Shown piece by piece: positions 47,124 through 55,789 of a stretch of 64,000 nucleotides of DNA. The notes under the pieces were generated by a model. That model saw only the letters and a list, made by a program, of their open reading frames with translations. It made no database searches and had not been told where the DNA came from. Positions within the stretch are counted from its first letter, which is position 1. Every line of letters begins with the position of its first letter. Source of the stretch: Alphaproteobacteria bacterium (GTDB taxonomy: Bacteria; Pseudomonadota; Alphaproteobacteria; Rhizobiales; Rhizobiaceae); contig JAJRQF010000028.1 in the NCBI GenBank assembly GCA_024280375.1, positions 1-64,000 on the forward strand. The letters run 5' to 3'. The translations under genes were made by a program, and so were the position numbers.

Positions 47124-47761
47124 GCGGATTTAGCCTTTTTCGGCGCAGTTTTACGCGGCTTGGCCTTTGCCGTTTTTGCGGGTGATTTAGCAGCTGGTTT
47201 TTTCGCTACAGTTTTTGCAGCAGGTTTCTTTGCAGTAGCCTTTTTGGCAGCGGTTTTTTTAGCGGCCGGCTTCGGCTTTTTTGCCTTTGCCGCTTTTTTG
47301 GTTTTGGCCTCTTCACGGGCCAATGCCGCCTCGACATCAACTTTTACCGGTTCTGCAACTTCGATTATTTTTGATTGGTCAAATAGTGCATCCGGGTCAA
47401 AGCCTGAATAGTCCTCATCATCCACCTGCCCTGGATCATTTTCGCCATCATCATCATTATTGGCAGCCGAATTAATATCTTTTTCGATATCACCAACCGC
47501 GTCTTTTAGCGGGTTAAGACTGTCTTTCACCTTGTTGAGCGGGTTCATTGAACGGGCATCGTCGATGGTTTTCTTCACCCCATCCAGTTCAGCTTCCTTC
47601 AAGGCGTCATCAAACTGGCGTTGAAAATCGCCAGCCATTCCTCGAACTTTCTTAACCGACTTGCCAACAGTGCGCAGCATTCCCGGCAGATCTTTGGGAC
47701 CAACCACAATGATGGCGACAACCGCCACCACCAACATTTCTGTCCAACCAATATCAAACAT
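47120..47761 (-). CDS. tatB: Twin-arginine translocase subunit TatB with Lys/Ala-rich tail
   Basis: The 213-residue protein has an N-terminal membrane helix (EMLVVAVVAIIVVGPKDLPGM with the conserved Glu and Gly-Pro), an amphipathic helix (RTVGKSVKKVRGMAGDFQ) and an acidic middle (NDDDGENDPGQVDDEDYSG). Residues ~151-213 are a long repetitive Lys/Ala/Pro tail (AAKKPAAKTVAKK-type). E. coli TatB is 171 residues and lacks such a tail. I chose the ATG at 47761; an earlier in-frame start would add 19 residues before the membrane helix. It lies between tatA and tatC. Confidence 0.93.
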   Translation of the reverse strand: MFDIGWTEMLVVAVVAIIVVGPKDLPGMLRTVGKSVKKVRGMAGDFQRQFDDALKEAELDGVKKTIDDARSMNPLNKVKDSLNPLKDAVGDIEKDINSAANNDDDGENDPGQVDDEDYSGFDPDALFDQSKIIEVAEPVKVDVEAALAREEAKTKKAAKAKKPKPAAKKTAAKKATAKKPAAKTVAKKPAAKSPAKTAKAKPRKTAPKKAKSA

Positions 47762-47855
47762 GAATATTTTTCGAAAACGAGTGAAAACTAAGCACGGATC
47801 AACCTGATGCACATGCAATCAGCTTGCGCAGAACCTGCAAATTCAACACAAAGCC

Positions 47856-48071
47856 TTAGCTGGCCTTGGATTTCTCTTTGCCAGCTTCAGCAACAGTTTC
47901 CGAAGGATTGTTCTCAATCGTGGACGCTGTATCTTCTTCTTTCAGACCTTTTTTGAAAGAATTGATACCTTTTGCAACGTCACCCATGAGGTCAGAAATC
48001 TTGCCGCGCCCAAACAAAAGCACCACAACAACTGCCACAATTACGATCTGCCATACGCCGATCTGTCCCAT
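47856..48071 (-). CDS. tatA: Twin-arginine translocase subunit TatA
   Basis: The 71-residue protein has a short membrane helix ([18 protein letters not shown], with the F-G hinge), the amphipathic helix [18 protein letters not shown] and a short acidic tail. It is the pore-forming subunit that polymerises at TatBC. It is the first gene of the tatABC operon, 94 bases before tatB. Confidence 0.95.
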   Translation of the reverse strand: MGQIGVWQIVIVAVVVVLLFGRGKISDLMGDVAKGINSFKKGLKEEDTASTIENNPSETVAEAGKEKSKAS

Positions 48072-48215
48072 ACTAATACTCCTGATTCTGATAAGGGCAA
48101 TGTGCCCGTTTTTCTTACCCTATCCCATAAGCCTGCCCCACGGCAACCAGCCTTTAGTGTGATACTTAATCACATTTACCGTGAGATTAAAGACGCTCAC
48201 ACAAAAACTTGTATT

Positions 48216-49358
48216 TTATTGCTGATAGAGCCGCATATTTTCAGGCTTTGCCGATACAAAAACATCGCGATGACCCGAAATTACCTGGGCCGCCAGATTG
48301 CCATGCCGCAGCCGCGCCCGCACCCGTTGATCAACGCCATCCAGCTGAAGTTCCACCTGATCCACCTCCCCAAGGTAGCGATAGGCCGTTACCCGAGCGC
48401 GGTGCCCCTCATCAGGACTATCAGAAATTTCAACGTCTGAAAGGCGAATGGATGAATAAATCAGATCACCGTTATTAAATTCACTTGCATCAGCAAACCC
48501 AAGCGGAGTGTGTAACTTGCCAGCCTTAACTGCCCCCTTAAACACATTAAGTTCGGTGAAAAAGCTAGCCGAAAACAAGCTGTTGGGCTTTTGAAAAAGT
48601 GTGACACCATCACCTTCCTGCACCAGTTTTCCATCACGCAGCAAGGCGATCCGGTCTCCCATTCGCAAAGCTTCTTCTGGATCATGGGTCACCATAATGG
48701 CGGTAGCACGCGATTCCCGCAAAATTGTCAGTGTTTCATCGCGCACGGATTCGCGCAATCGACTATCAAGGCCGGAAAACGGTTCGTCCATTAACAATAC
48801 ACCCGGTCGCGGTGCAAGTGCGCGGGCAAGGGCCACCCGTTGTTGCTCGCCGCCAGAAAGCGCATGCGGGTATTCATTGGCCAATTCCTCAAGGCCAACC
48901 CGGGTTAAAACCTGCAATGCCTGATGTTTAGCCTCTTTAGACGGCAATTTATCCAGCCCGAACTTCACATTATCCAATATGCTCAAATGGGGAAACAGCG
49001 CATAATCCTGAAAAACCAGACCGATGCCCCGCGCTTCCGGTGGTAAAAATACCGAAGGGCCGGCAATTTCACGGTCATCAAACAAGACTTCGCCAGAACT
49101 TTGTTGCTCGATACCGGCAACAATACGCAGCAATGTGGTTTTGCCCGAACCCGATGGACCAAGCAGGCACATCATTTGCCCCGGTTCAATACTGAAAGAA
49201 ATATTTTCCAAAACCGGCATACTACCATAGGAGTGGCAAATATTTTTCAATGACAATCGCGATGCGATCGACACTGCAGCCGTATTGCGCCTGCCCCAGC
49301 CGCGTTCTGCGCCAACGGGTTTGGATTGGTTTGAATTATCGGTTACCGGTTTATTCAT
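48216..49358 (-). CDS. ABC transporter ATPase, Fe(III)/polyamine type (lone)
   Basis: The 380-residue protein has the ATPase domain in its first ~270 residues: Walker A LLGPSGSGKTTLLRI, Q-loop VFQDYALFPHL, signature LSGGEQQRVALARAL, Walker B VLLMDEPFSGLD and switch VTHDPEEAL. A C-terminal TOBE region (residues ~290-380) is typical of FbpC/PotA-like importers of ferric iron, spermidine or thiosulfate. An N-terminal extension of about 35 polar residues precedes the ATPase. No permease or binding protein lies nearby. It sits between tatA and scpB and breaks an otherwise conserved block. Confidence 0.88.
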   Translation of the reverse strand: MNKPVTDNSNQSKPVGAERGWGRRNTAAVSIASRLSLKNICHSYGSMPVLENISFSIEPGQMMCLLGPSGSGKTTLLRIVAGIEQQSSGEVLFDDREIAGPSVFLPPEARGIGLVFQDYALFPHLSILDNVKFGLDKLPSKEAKHQALQVLTRVGLEELANEYPHALSGGEQQRVALARALAPRPGVLLMDEPFSGLDSRLRESVRDETLTILRESRATAIMVTHDPEEALRMGDRIALLRDGKLVQEGDGVTLFQKPNSLFSASFFTELNVFKGAVKAGKLHTPLGFADASEFNNGDLIYSSIRLSDVEISDSPDEGHRARVTAYRYLGEVDQVELQLDGVDQRVRARLRHGNLAAQVISGHRDVFVSAKPENMRLYQQ

Positions 49359-49397
49359 TCCGCCTATTTAGCGTTATAAGCAACAATTACCAGTCCC

Positions 49398-49679
49398 AGG
49401 TCGTATTTACATTCAGGTTTCGGTCGCAGCGCGAGTCTTTTTCTGTCCTGAAAAGGCGGAAAGCGAGCAGTGGTGCATCCCTCCACAAGCGATTTCTAAC
49501 ACATTCAGGGCTGAAAATGCCCGCGTCAGTGAGATATGAGGAAAATTGCCCATAATTACGTCGAAAAACCTCGAAAGGGGAAAAACCTTGAAAGGGGTTG
49601 CCCTGCCAGCGATTTTTCTTCTGATTTGGAACAATTTTCCTTCATACTGCGTTCCAAATCCTGAATGTAAACACGACCT
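49398..49679. mobile_element. 282-bp element with near-perfect 20-bp inverted ends (MITE or IS remnant)
   Basis: The left end AGGTCGTATTTACATTCAGG (49398-49417) and the reverse complement of 49660-49679 (AGGTCGTGTTTACATTCAGG) differ by one base. The interior has no intact gene: the longest frame is short and unlike any family I know. It fills the ~320-bp gap between the ABC ATPase and scpB, and its right border overlaps the first base of the scpB stop region. No clear target duplication was found. Confidence 0.72.
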
Positions 49680-50394
49680 AATCACCAGTTGGCGGCAACA
49701 GACCAAGTTCTTCGATGTCGTCCAGTGTAAAGGGATCTTCATCTTCGCCAAGCTCATCGCTGTCATCGGGCACTGGAACCGAGAAATTCACCGGTAGTTG
49801 TGATTGCAACAACCCCGCACCTTTCAATTCATCCAGACCGGGCAAATCACGCAATTCTCCAAGGCCAAAATGATCAAGAAAATGGTCGGTCGATCCATAG
49901 GTAACAGGACGGCCGGGTGTTTTGCGCCTGCCCCGCATCCGTATCCAACCGGTTTCAAGCAGCACATCCAAAGTGCCCTTGGATGTCACAACTCCTCTGA
50001 TTTCTTCAATCTCGGCCCGGGTAACCGGTTGATGGTAGGCGATAATTGCCAGCATTTCCAAAGCCGCACGAGAAAGTCGGCGTTGTTCAACAGCTTCGCG
50101 TTGCAATATAAAGGCAAGGTCTTCGGCGGTTCGAAAAGCCCAATTATTACCCGAACGTATGAGGTTTACGCCGCGCTGCGAATAGGTTTGCTGCAAACTT
50201 ATCAATATTGCCGGCAAATCAGCATCATCAGGCAAGCGCTCGTTCAATGATTTTTCAGACACCGGTTCGCTTGAGGCAAATATCATTGCCTCAACCATTC
50301 GCATTTGCGAATTAAGCTGCGTTTCAGCTCGCGCCTCATCACTTTTCACTAAATGGGGAAAAGGGACTACTTCTGCATCAATCGGTTCAGACAT
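49678..50394 (-). CDS. scpB: Segregation and condensation protein B
   Basis: The 238-residue protein with two winged-helix domains is part of the SMC-ScpAB condensin. Recognisable segments are [45 protein letters not shown] and [25 protein letters not shown]. The acidic C-terminus ([17 protein letters not shown]) is usual for the alphaproteobacterial form. I chose the ATG at 50394, because a longer frame adds 50 residues without homology. It overlaps the scpA stop by 8 bases. Confidence 0.94.
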   Translation of the reverse strand: MSEPIDAEVVPFPHLVKSDEARAETQLNSQMRMVEAMIFASSEPVSEKSLNERLPDDADLPAILISLQQTYSQRGVNLIRSGNNWAFRTAEDLAFILQREAVEQRRLSRAALEMLAIIAYHQPVTRAEIEEIRGVVTSKGTLDVLLETGWIRMRGRRKTPGRPVTYGSTDHFLDHFGLGELRDLPGLDELKGAGLLQSQLPVNFSVPVPDDSDELGEDEDPFTLDDIEELGLLPPTGD

Positions 50395-51307
50395 GATTAC
50401 CTGGCATCTCCTCAGTGCTCGACGGCACAACCTTCGGGGCAACTGCGCGTAAATATAACGGCTCAAATGCAGCACTTTGTTGAACTTCCAACTTGCCTTC
50501 GCGCACAAGCTCAAGGCTGGCGGCAAATGTGGAGGCCATGACACTGGTGCGCATGGATGGCTCGACCAGATATTCCATCAAAAAGCTGTCAATCGACGCC
50601 CAATCTTTCATTGTACCTATAAATTTAAACAACACATTGCGCGCATCCTGCAACGACCACACTGCACGCCTTGCAATGCGCACTGTCGAATGCGATCGAC
50701 GTTGGCGCTCGGCCGCATAGGCCGTGAGCAAATCATACAACGTCGCGTTAAACTCGCTGCGTTTTTCAACGATCACCGGCTCCGGCATACCGCGGGCAAA
50801 AACATCGCGGGTAAGCCGGTTTCGATTGACCAGCAAATTGGCCGCATTGCGCATACCCTCAAGTCGCTGCAACCGGAACGCCAGTTGATTGGCCAATTCC
50901 TCACCACTTGGTTCGTCATCTTCTTCCATATCAGGAATAATCAAGCGGGATTTAAGATAGGCAAGCCATGCCGCCATCACCAGATAGTCGGCGGCCAACT
51001 CCAGGCGCAGTTTTCGCAATTCCTCGATAAATTCAAGATATTGCTCGGCCAGTGCCAATATAGAAATCTTGGTAAGATCAACCTTTTGCGTGCGGGCAAG
51101 AGTAAGCAGCAGATCAAGCGGCCCCTCAAACCCATCCACATCAATGGTAAATTGCGGGTCAGCCACCGCCCGGTCAACCGGTGCTGTGGCACTCCATAAA
51201 TCGGTCTGCTCGCCAATATTGCTGTCAGCAACAGTGACCTCCTCATCAATGCCATCACCAGCATCAACGACCTTAATTTCACTTGCCGGGTTCCTTACGG
51301 TTGCCAT
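50387..51307 (-). CDS. scpA: Segregation and condensation protein A
   Basis: The 306-residue kleisin subunit links the SMC heads. Family signatures are [31 protein letters not shown] near residue 55, [15 protein letters not shown], and a C-terminal winged helix ([24 protein letters not shown]). The first ~50 residues are acidic and poorly conserved. It follows nagZ by about 30 bases and overlaps scpB by 8 bases, the usual nagZ-scpA-scpB order. Confidence 0.95.
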   Translation of the reverse strand: MATVRNPASEIKVVDAGDGIDEEVTVADSNIGEQTDLWSATAPVDRAVADPQFTIDVDGFEGPLDLLLTLARTQKVDLTKISILALAEQYLEFIEELRKLRLELAADYLVMAAWLAYLKSRLIIPDMEEDDEPSGEELANQLAFRLQRLEGMRNAANLLVNRNRLTRDVFARGMPEPVIVEKRSEFNATLYDLLTAYAAERQRRSHSTVRIARRAVWSLQDARNVLFKFIGTMKDWASIDSFLMEYLVEPSMRTSVMASTFAASLELVREGKLEVQQSAAFEPLYLRAVAPKVVPSSTEEMPGNHV

Positions 51308-51336
51308 AATCGCTCTTTTGGCCTCGTTTTTGCTGG

Positions 51337-52353
51337 CTAACAGATCTCTGCAATCAAACCGGCGAACTCGGTTCTTAAAACCTGTTCGTCGCTTTCATCA
51401 CTTTGACCAACGCCAATCATTGCCTTTTTTGCTCGGCTCAGAGCCTTGCCAGCCAATTCAGGCGAATTTGCTGCAACCAGCCGCATTTCATCCATTTTTC
51501 CATTGCAATGAAGCACAATATCGCAACCCGCACCAAACACTGCTTTGCTTCTTTGGCCACAATCCCCAGAAAGTGCATTCATCGAAACGTCATCACTCAT
51601 CAACAGTCCGTCAAATCCAATTTTTTGGCGAATTATCTGGGAAATAAGGGTAGATGATGTGGTTGCGGGACTATTTGGATCAATATCTTGGTATACAATA
51701 TGAGCGGTCATCGCCATTGATATGTCGCTAAGCGCCTTGAAGGGCACAAAATCTGTTGCCTCAAGTTCTACCAAAGTTGCTTCCACAATCGGCAATTCCA
51801 GATGGCTGTCGAGGCGAGAACGCCCCTGCCCCGGCATATGTTTGATGACCGGCATAACACCGCCGGAAAGCAGCCCATCACACGCGGCGCGGCCCAATTT
51901 GGTCACCATATTGGGGTCCTGCCCATAGGAGCGGTCACCAATTGCATCGTGAGCACTCGGGATAAGAACATCGAGAACCGGCAGGCAATTAATGGTGACA
52001 CCAAGTTTCAGCAGATCAAACGCCAATAATCGCGACAACAGCCATACCGCGCGTTCGCCATTTTCAGGATTGGTGCGATAAATCTCGGCAAGCTTTCCTG
52101 CAGCTGGATATTTTGCCCAGTGTGGCGGCCTAAACCTTTGGACCCGCCCGCCTTCCTGATCAATCAGAATTGGCGCATCCGGGTTACCAACCGCATCACG
52201 CATTGAGGAACACAAATCGCTAACCTGCCCCGGATTGTCTATATTTCGCAAAAACAGAATAAACCCCCACGGACGTTCATCGCGATAAAACGCGATCTCA
52301 TCCGCAGTGAGCGATAGCCCCAAACAACCGGCAGTAAATGCTTTTGTTCCCAT
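51337..52353 (-). CDS. nagZ: Beta-N-acetylhexosaminidase (peptidoglycan recycling)
   Basis: This 338-residue family 3 glycosidase removes N-acetylglucosamine from muropeptides in cell-wall recycling. It shows LIDQEGGRVQRFRPPHW, DRSYGQDPNMVTKLG, the catalytic loop KHMPGQGRSRLDSHLELP and LLMSDDVSMNAL (catalytic Asp). In the loop the usual KHFPGHG has Gln instead of His after PG, while the Asp-Ser-His dyad that acts as general acid/base is intact. It precedes scpA on the same strand. Confidence 0.95.
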   Translation of the reverse strand: MGTKAFTAGCLGLSLTADEIAFYRDERPWGFILFLRNIDNPGQVSDLCSSMRDAVGNPDAPILIDQEGGRVQRFRPPHWAKYPAAGKLAEIYRTNPENGERAVWLLSRLLAFDLLKLGVTINCLPVLDVLIPSAHDAIGDRSYGQDPNMVTKLGRAACDGLLSGGVMPVIKHMPGQGRSRLDSHLELPIVEATLVELEATDFVPFKALSDISMAMTAHIVYQDIDPNSPATTSSTLISQIIRQKIGFDGLLMSDDVSMNALSGDCGQRSKAVFGAGCDIVLHCNGKMDEMRLVAANSPELAGKALSRAKKAMIGVGQSDESDEQVLRTEFAGLIAEIC

Positions 52354-52419
52354 GATTCGCGTAGTATAGCGGGTTTAGGCCGTTATCTCAGCAATAGATT
52401 GGGCAATCCTCATTATCCA

Positions 52420-52923
52420 TCATTCAAGATCTAAAAATGCTTTTGGATAGATCAATCGGGAAGGCTGTGGCAGCACCTTGCCAAGTAAAATCGCCATGAA
52501 ATGAGGTCCGGAATAATCACACTCATACGGTTCGGCATCTCCCAGCGAAAACCCGAATTTTGAATAATATTGTGGATTACCCAGCACAAATACAATTTCA
52601 AAACCATCAGCGCGCGCGCAATCCAGCGCCGCAAGAATAAGCGCTGACCCGATGCCTTGGCGTTGAAATGATGACAAAACACTAACCGGCGCTAGCGCCA
52701 GTGCACGGTACGGTGCTTGAAGATTTGATAATACAATATGTCCGACCAACAGGTGTTCGCCGTTTATGGTATCGGCTATCTCGGCAACCAGGGAATATGC
52801 TATATCTTCATTCTGCCGAAGATCATCAACCAATTGGGCCTCATCCGATTGCCCAAAGGCGTCGCTGATCAAGGAGCGAACACCGGCAATATCTTTCCGC
52901 TGTTCCGCTCGAATTGTGATCAT
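52420..52923 (-). CDS. GNAT family N-acetyltransferase (YhbS-like)
   Basis: The 167-residue acetyltransferase has the acetyl-CoA-binding motif VLSSFQRQGIGSALILAAL and the C-terminal VFVLGNPQYYSKFGFS segment typical of the YhbS branch. Its ATG follows the SPOR gene TAA without a gap. It interrupts the conserved order SPOR-nagZ, so it is probably a lineage-specific insertion. The substrate is unknown (small amine or protein N-terminus). Confidence 0.88.
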   Translation of the reverse strand: MITIRAEQRKDIAGVRSLISDAFGQSDEAQLVDDLRQNEDIAYSLVAEIADTINGEHLLVGHIVLSNLQAPYRALALAPVSVLSSFQRQGIGSALILAALDCARADGFEIVFVLGNPQYYSKFGFSLGDAEPYECDYSGPHFMAILLGKVLPQPSRLIYPKAFLDLE

Positions 52924-55674
52924 TTAGCGTGTGACAAAGCAAGAACCGCCGGCGGCCTTATAGCGAACGCACAGGTCAACCGCGGCTTTTCTCGTACCAA
53001 CAGGCACGCGGACCCGGTAATAAATACCTTTGTCCTTGATATTGAACCGACGGATATCAACACCCTTGCCACCAAGTATCCCGGTAAACCTTCGGCTTAA
53101 CCGACCATAAGACGCCTGGGCAGCTTCAGCAGAACGTTGCGAAGAGATTTGCATCACATAATCGCCGCTTGAGGCTGTGGCCAATTCTACAGGTTTGTTG
53201 GCAGGCTTACGAATAGGCCGACTAACCGGTTTGGCGGCCAGAACCGGAGTTGGTTTTTGAACCGGTTGAACGACCACTTTCTCGGGCACTTCTACTGCTA
53301 TTGGTTTAACCACGATAGGCTTTACAATCGGTGCTTCTGCAGGTGGTTTTATTTGAAGAAGTTTATCGGCGCTACTATTGCCAGGTCTGATTGGAACAAT
53401 TTTGATACTGCGCGCCAGCCCCCCAAACTTGTCTTCATTTGACGCTTTTTCAGGCGTCAAAGGGGCAACAGCCGGTGTGCCAATCACCGGGCTAACAATT
53501 TTTGGAACGGTCCCGGTAACAGCTGGTTCCACCGGTTGAACAAAGTTTCCAACCTTGTTGGTAGAAGCCACTCTAATCCGCTCTGCCTTGCTGGAAGGCA
53601 ATATTGATGTGGCGGTCTGCTTTGCACTAACAATGGTGCCGTCTGGACGAACAACAACAGTTCGCACCTTCCGGGGGCTGATAATCGCACGTGTGGGACG
53701 AACTTGTGGTTCGTTGTTCGGCGCAATTCGTGCATCAGATTTTTGGGCAACAGGAACAACCGGTATCGAGCCAGCAGCTGGTAAAGGCTCGACAACAGGC
53801 GGTTGCGTATCAGCACTAACAACTCTGATTGGAGCTTCCGCGCCGGAGACCAGCCTATCCTGACTGGTCTTGTCTTCAGATTTTCCGTTGACCTTCTCAA
53901 ATACAATCTGGTCCTGATTTGGAACTTTTACCCCGCCCGGTTCCTTTGGCTTAACCTTCACAGGGTCGGTTGACGCAAGAATGGTTGGTACAGATGTTTT
54001 AACGCCGTCATCAGAGATATATTTCCATCCAAAAGCACCACCTGCAACAATTACTGCGACACCCAGCACTCCGGCAGCAACGGCTGCTCCGCTGCGTTTT
54101 TGAGGAAGCGGTGCTGCAAATTCCGGCACTTCCGGTGCAGCGGAGAATTGATCATCACCAATTTCAGGATTAAGTTCGGCAGCCAACTCCTGCTCAAAGG
54201 TCGAATAACCATCCATCGATTCTGGCATCGATTCTGGCATCGAACCTGGCATCGATTCTGGAAGCGGATACTGTTGCGCTGTATCAACAGCATTATAGGT
54301 CATTGATACAGGCGTTTCTTCGGCTGAATACAACTCAGTTTCTGCCGTTTCGAATGACACCTGCTCAGGTTCATTCTGAACTGCCTCTGGCTGAACTGCC
54401 TCTGGCTGAACTGCTTCTGGCTGAACTGCTTCTGGATTTATTATCGGAATAGCCGCAGTATTTGCCACAGATGAGGCGACGATATCTTCTAATTCACCCG
54501 CCAAATTACCAGACCAGCCAAGCTCACGATCAGCCTGCTCATCACTCTCGATAATATCATGAAGTGCATCATCCACCTGGTGATCAAACGGCGTGACCAC
54601 CGGCGGCATGGTTACAGAACTATCCAATGTACCGAATGGTGCATTTTCTTCCACATTGTTCGGCGCTTGTGCCTCAATCTGCGGCGAGATGTCAGCCTCT
54701 GGCGCAGGCGTGTAGCCACCGCCATCCGCTATCGTTGGCTCTTGGAGGAAATCTTCAGAATCCCCGCTAATCGCCGCTTCAAATTCGGCAGCAAAATCTG
54801 CATCTGGCACAAATTCAGCTGCACCCACAACATCCGCGACCGGCGCCTCTGGCGCATGTGAAATTTCAGCCATCATAGCAGGCTCGAATGTCTCATAGGT
54901 AGCCGGTTCTACAAACGGCTCTGAAACAGGCTCGCTTGCAACCTCACTCTGGGCGGCTTGTTCCGCTGCATAAACTTGCGCGTCAAATATAGCCTGCTCC
55001 ATCGGAGGAATGGTAACATCTCGAGCGACGATCCCAGGTGCGACTTCAGGCTCACCCACAAATTCATCCCTTGGAGCGAACAAATTTTCTTCCAACCCCT
55101 GCTGATGCGCATCAAGCTCTTGAAGCAACTCATCTGCCATCGCAGAAGTATCAGATTGAGCTCCTACCGGCGCAGCAGACAATATGTCACTTAAATCCCC
55201 GACAGGCTGGCTATCAACAGCAGCGGGCACCGGCTCTGCAGAATATTGAGTTGGTCCGGTGTTGAAAATCTGTTCAAATGTCGGTGGCTCACCCGCTACA
55301 TGTTCAACGGGTTCGGGAGCATACGGCTCATCAAATGGCGTTTCAGACTGAGGCGGCGGCGTAACTTGCTCGCGCACGCCAACATCAAGAGCATTGGTCA
55401 AACTATCTTCAAACTCACCAAAATTTTCATCATTATTCTGGCCTGTATTGTCAATATTTTGAAAATCTTGAATCAATTCCGACTCAAGATCGAATTCTGG
55501 CACATCCCCAGATGACGCATTTGTTACTGTTGCACCATCTTCAATACTGCCAACAAGGTTCGCCAATGCAGCGAGCGGATCATACTCGCCATTTTCCTGA
55601 CTAACGGTTGAATTACCTATATAATTAGCACGTGTGATTGGGCTTACACGTTCAGCACTGGACTCTTTTGCCAT
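52924..55674 (-). CDS. SPOR-domain cell division protein, large acidic cytoplasmic part
   Basis: The ~916-residue single-pass membrane protein has a long N-terminal cytoplasmic region of about 530 residues that is Glu/Pro/Ala-rich and low-complexity. One helix follows (AVAAGVLGVAVIVAGGAFGWKYI), then a Pro/Lys/Val-rich periplasmic linker of about 280 residues. The C-terminal SPOR domain (YVMQISSQRSAEAAQASYGRL...IYYRVRVPVGTRKAA) binds denuded glycan strands at the division septum. Two in-frame simple repeats lie in the cytoplasmic part (54214-54261 and 54376-54435). GGAAAG lies 6 bases before the ATG at 55674. It belongs to the argS-SPOR-nagZ block. Confidence 0.93.
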   Translation of the reverse strand: MAKESSAERVSPITRANYIGNSTVSQENGEYDPLAALANLVGSIEDGATVTNASSGDVPEFDLESELIQDFQNIDNTGQNNDENFGEFEDSLTNALDVGVREQVTPPPQSETPFDEPYAPEPVEHVAGEPPTFEQIFNTGPTQYSAEPVPAAVDSQPVGDLSDILSAAPVGAQSDTSAMADELLQELDAHQQGLEENLFAPRDEFVGEPEVAPGIVARDVTIPPMEQAIFDAQVYAAEQAAQSEVASEPVSEPFVEPATYETFEPAMMAEISHAPEAPVADVVGAAEFVPDADFAAEFEAAISGDSEDFLQEPTIADGGGYTPAPEADISPQIEAQAPNNVEENAPFGTLDSSVTMPPVVTPFDHQVDDALHDIIESDEQADRELGWSGNLAGELEDIVASSVANTAAIPIINPEAVQPEAVQPEAVQPEAVQNEPEQVSFETAETELYSAEETPVSMTYNAVDTAQQYPLPESMPGSMPESMPESMDGYSTFEQELAAELNPEIGDDQFSAAPEVPEFAAPLPQKRSGAAVAAGVLGVAVIVAGGAFGWKYISDDGVKTSVPTILASTDPVKVKPKEPGGVKVPNQDQIVFEKVNGKSEDKTSQDRLVSGAEAPIRVVSADTQPPVVEPLPAAGSIPVVPVAQKSDARIAPNNEPQVRPTRAIISPRKVRTVVVRPDGTIVSAKQTATSILPSSKAERIRVASTNKVGNFVQPVEPAVTGTVPKIVSPVIGTPAVAPLTPEKASNEDKFGGLARSIKIVPIRPGNSSADKLLQIKPPAEAPIVKPIVVKPIAVEVPEKVVVQPVQKPTPVLAAKPVSRPIRKPANKPVELATASSGDYVMQISSQRSAEAAQASYGRLSRRFTGILGGKGVDIRRFNIKDKGIYYRVRVPVGTRKAAVDLCVRYKAAGGSCFVTR
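54214..54261 (-). repeat. 12-bp tandem repeat in the SPOR gene
   Basis: Four 12-base units (CATCGATTCTGG, one variant CATCGAACCTGG) encode PESM/PGSM tetrapeptides, in frame. Confidence 0.9.
54376..54435 (-). repeat. 15-bp tandem repeat in the SPOR gene
   Basis: Four 15-base units (CTGAACTGCCTCTGG, and a variant with TTCTGG) encode the pentapeptide PEAVQ, in frame. Copy number is likely to vary between strains. Confidence 0.9.
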
Positions 55675-55789
55675 TATCACTTTCCGCTGCAGTTCAGCCG
55701 TTCACTTATAGCCCGATTTTGTCCAAATAGGGTCCATTAATAAACGAATTCACCAACACTCTATAACGCAAATCATCGAATTGAAAGAT

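Noticed and set aside
49413-49766. 117-codon minus-strand frame across the 282-bp element as a transposase fragment
   Set aside because: It runs into scpB in another frame and shows no transposase motif; the inverted ends explain the region better.
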